From Thermothielavioides terrestris NRRL 8126 (Eukaryota; Ascomycota; Sordariomycetes; Sordariales; Chaetomiaceae), in NCBI RefSeq assembly GCF_000226115.1, contig NC_016461.1:1922001-1986000 (forward strand): a stretch of 64,000 nucleotides of DNA, read 5' to 3'. This document shows positions 57,520-64,000 of this stretch, one piece after another (the stretch's first letter is position 1; each line of letters opens with the position of its first letter). The translations under genes and the position numbers were made by a program. The notes beneath the pieces were generated by a model. It ran no database searches, was not told where the DNA came from, and saw only the letters and a list, made by a program, of their open reading frames with translations.

Positions 57520-58106
57520 ATGAAGCTGCACGCCATCCTCGCCCTCGCGGCTGCGGCCCATCTTGGCGCAGCCCTGCCGACCTACACCATCCCGCTGGCC
57601 ATGTCCAAGGCTCTTGCCGAGAACGAAGACTGCACCCTCCCCGAAGGTTTCGAAGTGCAGAACTTCCAGATCTGGACTCCGGCCCCCGGCAACAACCGCA
57701 CCAGCGTCATCAACTTCGGATACAGGGACAACAGCACCAGCATCGTGACCGCGTGCCACTTCAATCAGACCTCGGTGAACGTGGGCCCGGCGGGGCTCAC
57801 TCCCAGATATGCGTGCGACAACAAGATCGTCGAGTTCATCTGGCAAAACGGCACGCTTACGCTGGTCGAGAAGGCCTGCCCGCAGAGCAACATGTGAGTT
57901 CCTATCGATGCCTGGCCCGCCCGCACGCAGACCATGATGCTAACGTGATCGGCAGGCCTCGCGGCTTCGAGGCCGCCGGCGCGGTCACGCCCGACCTGAC
58001 GTGCAGCGCGAGTGCGAAGAACAGCACGGTTGGAGAGGGCAAGTTCTGCGTGTCACGGACGGATCTGGTCGCAAACTTCACCAGCCTTGAGCCGACGCCA
58101 AACTGA
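57520..58106 (+). CDS. Secreted six-cysteine protein, function unknown
   Basis: Exons 57520-57893 and 57956-58106, 174 aa. A signal peptide (MKLHAILALAAAAHLGAALP) starts the protein, which is otherwise soluble. The mature chain has six cysteines, an even number, in order after 'NED', 'VTA', 'RYA', 'EKA', 'DLT' and 'GKF', and several N-glycosylation sequons (NRT, NST, NQT, NGT, NFT). The 62-bp intron has a GTGAGT donor, a CTAAC branch and a CAG acceptor in phase 2. The size, cysteines and beta-rich look resemble AltA1/AA1-like or other small secreted fungal proteins, but I cannot assign a family. Location predicted extracellular. Confidence 0.7.
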
Positions 58107-58790
58107 GATGACCGTCTGGGGGCGTGCCACGGGGATCGAACCGACATCATCGGCACGACACTGATACCTGGGGCTGGCTGTGGCGCAAGAGCTGAGTAAG
58201 AGGGTTCATATTTGGCGCTGGTGAAGACAGATCCTCATAGACATAGGCCATAGATCGGGGCTGTAATACTTTGTAATTGTTCGCTCATTGAGAGCATTTA
58301 ACTCATCAATCATCTCCCTCCAGTTCACGATGTTGCCAGATGTCCAGCGCGGAACCAAATTGCGGGGCGCTTAAGCTGCCGTGTGGCGCTGGTCCCTGCT
58401 AGTTTAAGGGACCAGCTGGCGCCAAGACTTGCGGGCCTGAGACTGTCGTCACCGCTGCACACCCTTCCTTGCACCTCCTGGAAAGGTTTATGACATTCTG
58501 CTTCTCAACTTGAGGGTGTTTTGGGTTCCTATCGACTTCTGCTCGACAGGGACATGCTTTGCGTACTTTAGCGCCTTCCCAATTTATCAGTGTTGGGTCT
58601 CCAAAGGGCCTCGTTGAGCGTGGCAGCTGCCACGCGACTGGTCACGCGGGTGCAGTCCTTATGACCACACTGCAACCGGCGACCATGACGCTTCGACAGA
58701 ACCCTTTCGATACATAATGCCCAACGCCTTCCTACAGAAATCTATCATTCAGTTTTCCCTTACCGGTATCCTCTCCTTTTTCTGAGCGTC
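58107..58790. other. Intergenic region; lipase 5' flank
   Basis: 684 bp. A short stretch at about 58118-58165 looks like a tRNA T-arm on the minus strand, but no tRNA fold can be built. Nothing else seen. Confidence 0.55.
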
Positions 58791-60227
58791 ATGCGTGCCC
58801 TAGACAAGCTCCTCTTCCTCTCCATCCTCCTCCCTAGCGCCTCGACGCACGCCGAGCCGATCCCAGCACCACCAGCACCAGCGCCGCCTCCTCCCCACTT
58901 CTCCAACCAGCCGCAACCCCAACCGCAACACCCTCTCCTCCCATCTACCCACCCATTACCAACACCGCCGAGACCACCACCACCACCACCACCACCGGCA
59001 GGAGTAGCATTGCATCAAGGACAAGGAGGAGACGTCGGAGGAGGAGAAGTCGCAAGCGCCGTCGCAAGCGCCGTCTCGCCGCGGCGGCCGCGGCGGTCGC
59101 TCTTCGCCGCGCTCGAGCGCGCCGCCCGCCTCGTCGATATCGCCTACTGCGTCGGCACGACCGGCCTGGCGCCGCCGTTCGCCTGCGCCTCGCGCTGCCG
59201 CGACTTCCCCTCGCTGCGCCTGCTGCGCACCTGGAACACGGGTCCGCTGCTGACCGACAGCTGCGGGTACATCGCTGTTGACCACGGCGATGGCGGCGGC
59301 GCTGGTGTTGGTGCTGGTTCCGGTGCCGGCGGGTGGGGGAGGACTGGTGAGGTGGAGCGGGAGGGACGTGAGGGGAAGGAGATTGTGGTTGCGTTCCGCG
59401 GGACGTACAGCATCACGAATACGATCGTCGATTTGAGTACGGTGCCGCAGGAGTATGTGCCGTATCCCGGGGACGGGAACGGGGACGGGGACGGGGACGG
59501 AGCTGGAACCAAGTGCGAGAACTGCACGGTGCACATGGGGTTTATGGCGTCGTGGCGGAATGCGAGGGAGGTGGTCGTGCCTACGCTGAAGGCGGCCAGG
59601 GCGAAGTACCCCGGGTATCGCGTGCACCTACTCGGTCACAGCCTGGGAGGGGCGGTGGCTGCGCTGGCCGCGCTGGAGTTGAGGCTGGGCCTGGGGTGGG
59701 AAGATGTGCTGGTCACGACGTTCGGGGAGCCGCGCGTGGGAAATGGTCAGTTGGCTGCGTATATCGACAGGGCGTTTGGATTGGCGGATCGGGACGGCGA
59801 GGACTTACCTTACCGGCGGGTCACGCACGTTGGCGATCCCGTGCCGCTGCTGCCGCTGACGGAGTGGGGGTATCGCGCGCACGCCGGGGAGGTTTATATT
59901 TCGAAACCGAGCCTGCCGCCTGGGCCGGAGGACCTGAGGATCTGCCGCGGGGCCAGCGACCCGGAGTGCATGGCAGGCGCCGAGACGGAGGACTGGCTGA
60001 GCTGGATATTAGGCTCGGTCAGACTGCTGGCGGTCGACGTCAAGAGCGGGTGGTTTCCGGCCAGGTTTCAACTGTGGCAGCTCTTCTTTGCCCACCGGGA
60101 CTATTTCTGGAGACTGGGACTCTGCGTCCCGGGAGGCGATCCGGCAGATTGGGGGAGGGAAAAGTACAACCTGACGCTCGGTGTCGGGGTGGCCGAGCCT
60201 GACGAAACGGTTATGGGAGACCTGTGA
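58791..60227 (+). CDS. Secreted class 3 lipase (Lipase_3 family)
   Basis: A single-exon gene of 478 aa. Class 3 lipases hydrolyse triglycerides or related esters outside the cell. A signal peptide (LLFLSILLPSASTHA) is followed by a Pro- and Gln-rich stretch (about residues 22-75) with no obvious fold. The alpha/beta-hydrolase core begins near 'LFAALERAARLVDIAYC'. Catalytic residues are Ser284 in GHSLGG, Asp349 in HVGDPVP and His435 in FAHRDYFW. 'VVAFRGT' is the oxyanion-region motif, and 'TTFGEPRVGN' is typical. Two Gly-rich inserts (encoded by GGN repeats, about 59290-59330 and 59470-59510) lie before the nucleophile, in surface loops that would carry the lid. Cysteines in pairs suggest disulfides. 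The gene lies alone. Confidence 0.9.
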   Translation: MRALDKLLFLSILLPSASTHAEPIPAPPAPAPPPPHFSNQPQPQPQHPLLPSTHPLPTPPRPPPPPPPPAGVALHQGQGGDVGGGEVASAVASAVSPRRPRRSLFAALERAARLVDIAYCVGTTGLAPPFACASRCRDFPSLRLLRTWNTGPLLTDSCGYIAVDHGDGGGAGVGAGSGAGGWGRTGEVEREGREGKEIVVAFRGTYSITNTIVDLSTVPQEYVPYPGDGNGDGDGDGAGTKCENCTVHMGFMASWRNAREVVVPTLKAARAKYPGYRVHLLGHSLGGAVAALAALELRLGLGWEDVLVTTFGEPRVGNGQLAAYIDRAFGLADRDGEDLPYRRVTHVGDPVPLLPLTEWGYRAHAGEVYISKPSLPPGPEDLRICRGASDPECMAGAETEDWLSWILGSVRLLAVDVKSGWFPARFQLWQLFFAHRDYFWRLGLCVPGGDPADWGREKYNLTLGVGVAEPDETVMGDL

Positions 60228-62478
60228 TACAAGATATCCTGACGGTCCACCAGGCGTGGTGTTCGCGTATGATGATGCATGTGTCCGACAGCATAGCATG
60301 GCGTTTTGGGTTAAAGAGGGCCGGAGGCTTGTGGTGTTCACAGCCGGCCAGACTTGTCGTGACTTCTGGTCTGGCAAACAGTTTACTCAACAGCACACAA
60401 AATATCAGCTAGGCATGATACCTTGCCATGTCTCCCTACGTGTGCTTGTATCCATGATATGCCTTCCTCAGTTTGGTCCCTTGGTCCTTTGCCCTTGTAT
60501 TGGTGAAGGGGAGAACACGTTAAGTTGACTTTGTCTTTCCTGAATCAAGTGTTTACCGTTTTCTGCCCCTTCTTTCACTCTTTTTCCTCTGCCTTCCTTT
60601 ACTCCTATCATTCGCTAATCAAGTACTATCACCGAGCACCTTGACGAACGTTGGGAGACATTGGGCCGGTTTCAACTGAAGCAGCATACAAACATGGACC
60701 GAGAAACAAAAAGGGGGGAAGAAGGAAAAAGGGAAAGTTAAGTCGACGAAGTTGCTGTGGACTGTGCAGCACCAGCTGCAAAGTCACGAAAGCTCGTGAA
60801 CTACCCTCGATGTACATACACTTGTGGCTGACCGTACATAATGTTGCTCCGTACCCCTTAAAAAATTTCCCTGGTATGTCTGCCGACATTGTCTTGTGGA
60901 GACTCTGCGACTATCATCATTCCATCACGCTTGTGTCGCCTCTTGCGCGTTGTGAAGCTTGGGGGTCCAGACACTACCCGATATCACTCAGATTTATCGA
61001 GGCGCGTGACTCCGTCATCACGGGTCCGGAAGGCAGCCGCGGTGCCGATTGGAGGGAGCGGTCAAAGCGGGAACCCGGGAGATAAGTGGATGCACCAATG
61101 GCCCGGGCCTTTTTTGAACCATGCAACAGTCTTCGAAACAAACAAATAGGTAAACAAGGGAAACCCCACAGAGAGCCTGGATGAAGAAACGGGCAGAGTC
61201 AAGACGTTGGGTAACTCAGACGTGAGGCTATGCAGGCAACATGATCCGGCTCTTCAAGTTCGTCCTTTTGTTCTAACTCCTGTTGCGGGACTGCTGAGTG
61301 GCCAGCAGAATTGGCGATTGAGGTTGCAAGGAGGGGAAGTGAGCCTCGCGGCATTCTAGCCGCTTCCATGCTGAGCTGTCCAATGTGGCCCCACCAGTTA
61401 GTTGAAGAGGACCCCACACTGGACAATTGGTGGGGTTATTTTCTGGTGTAACCGCTCCTCTTCCTCTGGCAACCGCTCTCCCCACCAGCGCATTTCTCGC
61501 CAGAGGGAAAAAAGGGGGTCAGCCCCTCGCCTCGTGACTCTCACCAGCTGAGAAGGGTCTGGGAGGGCACGAGACATCCATGGATGCGTGCCACGAGGGT
61601 GCGCAGAATGTGGCAGGAGAGCGCTTGCCGATCTTCGGCGAAGGAGGGGCTCTGAGTCAAAGGGAGGAAAAGAAAGTCTTTGGGCTGTGTGACGTGAAGA
61701 GGCCGCGCTTCGTCAGCTGCGCTGCTGGTGTCTGGCTGGCGATGAATGGCGTGGGTAGCAGGGCAAATAACGTCGACGACGGGATGGATTGGCTGGGGAA
61801 GGTTGAAGATAACACCGCAAACAAGGTTGCCGTGTCCCGTCCCGGGCTATCGGGGCCTGTGGTTATGCCCGTTTGCCGCAAGTCCCGGCTGAGAGGCCGT
61901 CTCTTACAGTTACACTGGGGAACTACCAAGTGTGGATGCCAGGCAGCCTCAGCAGGTAAGCGGCTGCTCAAGATACCTTACCTACCAGGTAGTCCCGAGC
62001 ATGTTCATGTGTTCCTCGAGACATTTCGCGCTGCCCAAGATGCCTCCACAGTATTGCATACTTGCCTCGTTCGGCGTGGGCATGGAGTGGGAGGTGACCA
62101 GGCAATTGGAGTCAAGGGACAAAATTTGTGACGCTGCTGTTAGGGCAGGACTCCCTTTTCAGACAAAATCCACAGTGGTGCCATAGTCACGTGCTAACGC
62201 GGTGCCCTGTGCGTTCATTCGACCCTGTCTCAAAAAACAGGGACCCCAGGCCCGGCTGGCACCCGCTAGCGTGGTGAGGGGGAGGCATCAGTCTCCGCTA
62301 AAGTCGCTTTGCCCAGCACTTGCACCCACTCCGACCTCGACCAACATCACAAAACAACAAAACAAAGTTGTCTTGACCTCGCGACTTGCCTCACGCACTT
62401 TTTGTGTCCCCCTCCATATTCTCACACTTTCACATTTCCGCTTGACTTGTCCAACTCTCCTACGATCGATCATCCGAA
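60228..62478. other. 2.25-kb intergenic region, no gene supported
   Basis: Only short, domain-free frames (the longest is 183 codons at 61580-62131). ACCTACC/GGTAG words lie near 61980. The last ~150 bp is CT-rich, probably the 14-3-3 promoter. Confidence 0.5.
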
Positions 62479-63673
62479 ATGGCGAACGAGGTACGTGCAT
62501 CCCGCCAAAAACCGCCTTTCCCCCTCCTGCCACAGGTGCCGATCGCGATAATGCTCGCGCATCCTGGCGGTAGCAGGCGGCGAAGCTCTACCCGCGGCAA
62601 TTTTGGCTTCAGGTTCAAGATGCTAACCAGTTGGACTGATATGTAGCGCGAGAGGTGTGTTTACATTTCTGCCGACTGCGGTTGCTCGGTCGCCGCGTCG
62701 AACTAATCGATTCTCCAAAAATGCAGCAAGACTTTCCTCGCCCGCCTCTGCGAGCAGGCCGAGCGCTATGACGAGATGGTGACCTACATGAAGGATGTCG
62801 CCAAGCTCGACGGCGAGCTTTCTGTGGACGAGCGCAACCTGCTTTCGGTTGCCTACAAGAACGTCGTTGGCACCCGCCGTGCCAGCTGGCGCATTATCTC
62901 GTCCATCGAGCAGAAGGAGGAGTCTAAGGGATCTGACAAGCACGTCGCCACCATCCGCGAGTACCGCCACAAGATCGAGGGCGAGCTCGAGAAGGTCTGC
63001 CAGGATGTCCTCGAGGTCCTCGACGAGTCTCTCATCCCCCATGCCGCTACTGGCGAGTCCAAGGTCTTCTACCACAAGATGTGAGTCTGCCCAGTCTGTT
63101 TCGAGGTGGTAGTTTAGTTTGCAGGTTGCTGCGATGCTAACGCGTCTCATCTTGCAGGAAGGGTGACTACCACCGCTACCTCGCCGAGTTCGCCTCTGGC
63201 GAGAAGCGCAAGGTTGCCGCGACTGCTGCCCACGAGGCTTACAAGGTACGGATTGCTCCCGGATTCAATGCCGCACACGTGCCTCCGCGGCAAGCTGACG
63301 GGTTTCTCGATTCAAAACACAGAGCGCCACCGACGTTGCCCAGACCGAGCTGACCCCGACCCACCCGATCCGCCTGGGTCTGGCGCTCAACTTCTCCGTC
63401 TTCTACTACGAGATCCTGAACTCGCCCGACCGCGCCTGCCACCTGGCCAAGCAGGCCTTCGATGACGCCATCGCCGAGCTCGACTCGCTCTCCGAGGAGT
63501 CGTATCGCGACAGCACCCTCATCATGCAGCTCCTCCGCGACAACCTCACCCTCTGGACCTCGTCCGACAACGGCGAGCCCGAGCCGGCCGCCGCCGAGGC
63601 CCCCAAGGAGGAGAAGGCCGCTGAGAAGGAGGCCGACGGCAAGGCCGACGAGCCTGCCCCCGAGCAGCAGTAA
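62479..63673 (+). CDS. 14-3-3 protein
   Basis: Five exons: 62479-62490 (12 nt), 62647-62654 (8 nt), 62727-63080, 63158-63245, 63323-63673; 270 aa. 14-3-3 dimers bind phosphoserine/threonine partners in signalling and cell-cycle control. The two micro-exons give [14 protein letters not shown], a start found in one class of fungal 14-3-3 proteins, and all phases close. Then follow '[15 protein letters not shown]', '[20 protein letters not shown]', '[17 protein letters not shown]' and '[16 protein letters not shown]'. The peptide-binding basic residues (in '[11 protein letters not shown]' and '[10 protein letters not shown]') are present. The C-terminus is Glu/Ala-rich, ending PEQQ. Introns are 156, 72, 77 and 77 bp. 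Confidence 0.93.
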
Positions 63674-64000
63674 GCCCGTCAGCTTTGCTGCGTGCTTGTT
63701 TGCTTGCTTGCTTGACTTTTTTTTACTTTTCCTTTTTCCTCTGTCACACGCCCTCTCGTGTCTCCTTGAGCTGGAGCCCCGCAGGGTTGTCCCACAACCC
63801 TCCTTGGCGCTCTATGTGTAGCTCGAGTTAGGGCCTGAGTTATCATCCGGGAACGGGGGTCTTTGTTGTTGTCTGTGAACTGGGGGCCTGGCTTGCGGAA
63901 CGTTGGCTCTGCGGCGGCACATTGGTCAAGGCAATGGGCAGGACTGCGGCAAGGGAGTTGGTTGATGTTCAGTCCGGGGGGATCTGAAAATGCAGGGCAA
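63674..64000. other. 3' flank of the 14-3-3 gene to window end
   Basis: 327 bp. Contains a GCTTGCTTGCTTGCTTG tetranucleotide repeat (about 63696-63714) and a T run. No gene seen. Confidence 0.6.

Noticed and set aside
58115..58170. Possible tRNA (GGTTCGATCCCCGT-like T-arm, minus strand)
   Set aside because: The T stem has a mismatch and wobbles, and no matching 5' acceptor arm exists upstream.
61580..62131. 183-codon plus-strand frame upstream of 14-3-3
   Set aside because: No domain or signal; probably fortuitous.

Overview
The window is nuclear DNA from a filamentous ascomycete, most likely a Sordariomycete of the order Sordariales (Chaetomiaceae or a close relative). Reasons: GC-rich third codon positions; many short introns (about 50-130 bp) with GTRNGT donors, CTRAC-type branch points and CAG/TAG acceptors; filamentous-fungal genes such as palC, a Zn2Cys6 regulator, a MOB2-like protein and a serine-rich cupredoxin; and an AT-rich repeat with the C-to-T and G-to-A pattern of repeat-induced point mutation (RIP). 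The order-level placement is an inference from overall resemblance. I ran no search.

Layout. 1-215 is the 3' end of a gene cut by the window edge. 216-4919 is gene-free and holds a RIP-mutated tandem dimer (two 1,547-bp units with a shared 5-bp motif at all three boundaries). 4.9-12.3 kb is sparse and carries accessory genes: a fungal hypothetical protein, a secreted SGNH/GDSL esterase and a small secreted eight-cysteine protein. From 12.3 kb onward the window is mostly conserved housekeeping DNA: ERB1 (ribosome biogenesis), a Zn2Cys6 transcription factor, an ERV29/SURF4 cargo receptor, a membrane cupredoxin, ALG6 (N-glycan glucosylation), palC (pH signalling), LEO1 (Paf1 complex), MOB2 (NDR kinase coactivator), a DUF3237 protein, a CorA/ALR Mg2+ transporter, RNA15/CstF64, prohibitin-2, NEDD8, Elongin A, THOC7, tubulin cofactor A, a broken gag-like relic, a SERCA Ca2+-ATPase, proteasome beta3 (PUP3), a TUG/UBX protein, a secreted protein, a class 3 lipase and a 14-3-3 protein.

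The genes do not form a biosynthetic cluster. They share general themes: RNA polymerase II and mRNA processing (LEO1, Elongin A, RNA15, THOC7), secretory-pathway function (ERV29, ALG6, SERCA) and ubiquitin/proteasome biology (NEDD8, PUP3, UBX, Elongin A). Many neighbours are divergent pairs (ALG6/palC, LEO1/MOB2, RNA15/prohibitin, PUP3/UBX) or tightly convergent pairs (palC/LEO1, THOC7/TBCA, SERCA/PUP3).

Most multi-exon models were rebuilt by hand from splice signals, reading phase and recalled family conservation. Several use very short exons (11 nt in NEDD8, 8 nt in 14-3-3, ATG-only plus 19 nt in PUP3) that ORF-based calling would miss. No tRNA, rRNA, CRISPR array or convincing biosynthetic cluster was seen. 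The most unusual element is the RIP-mutated dimer at 1.8-4.9 kb.
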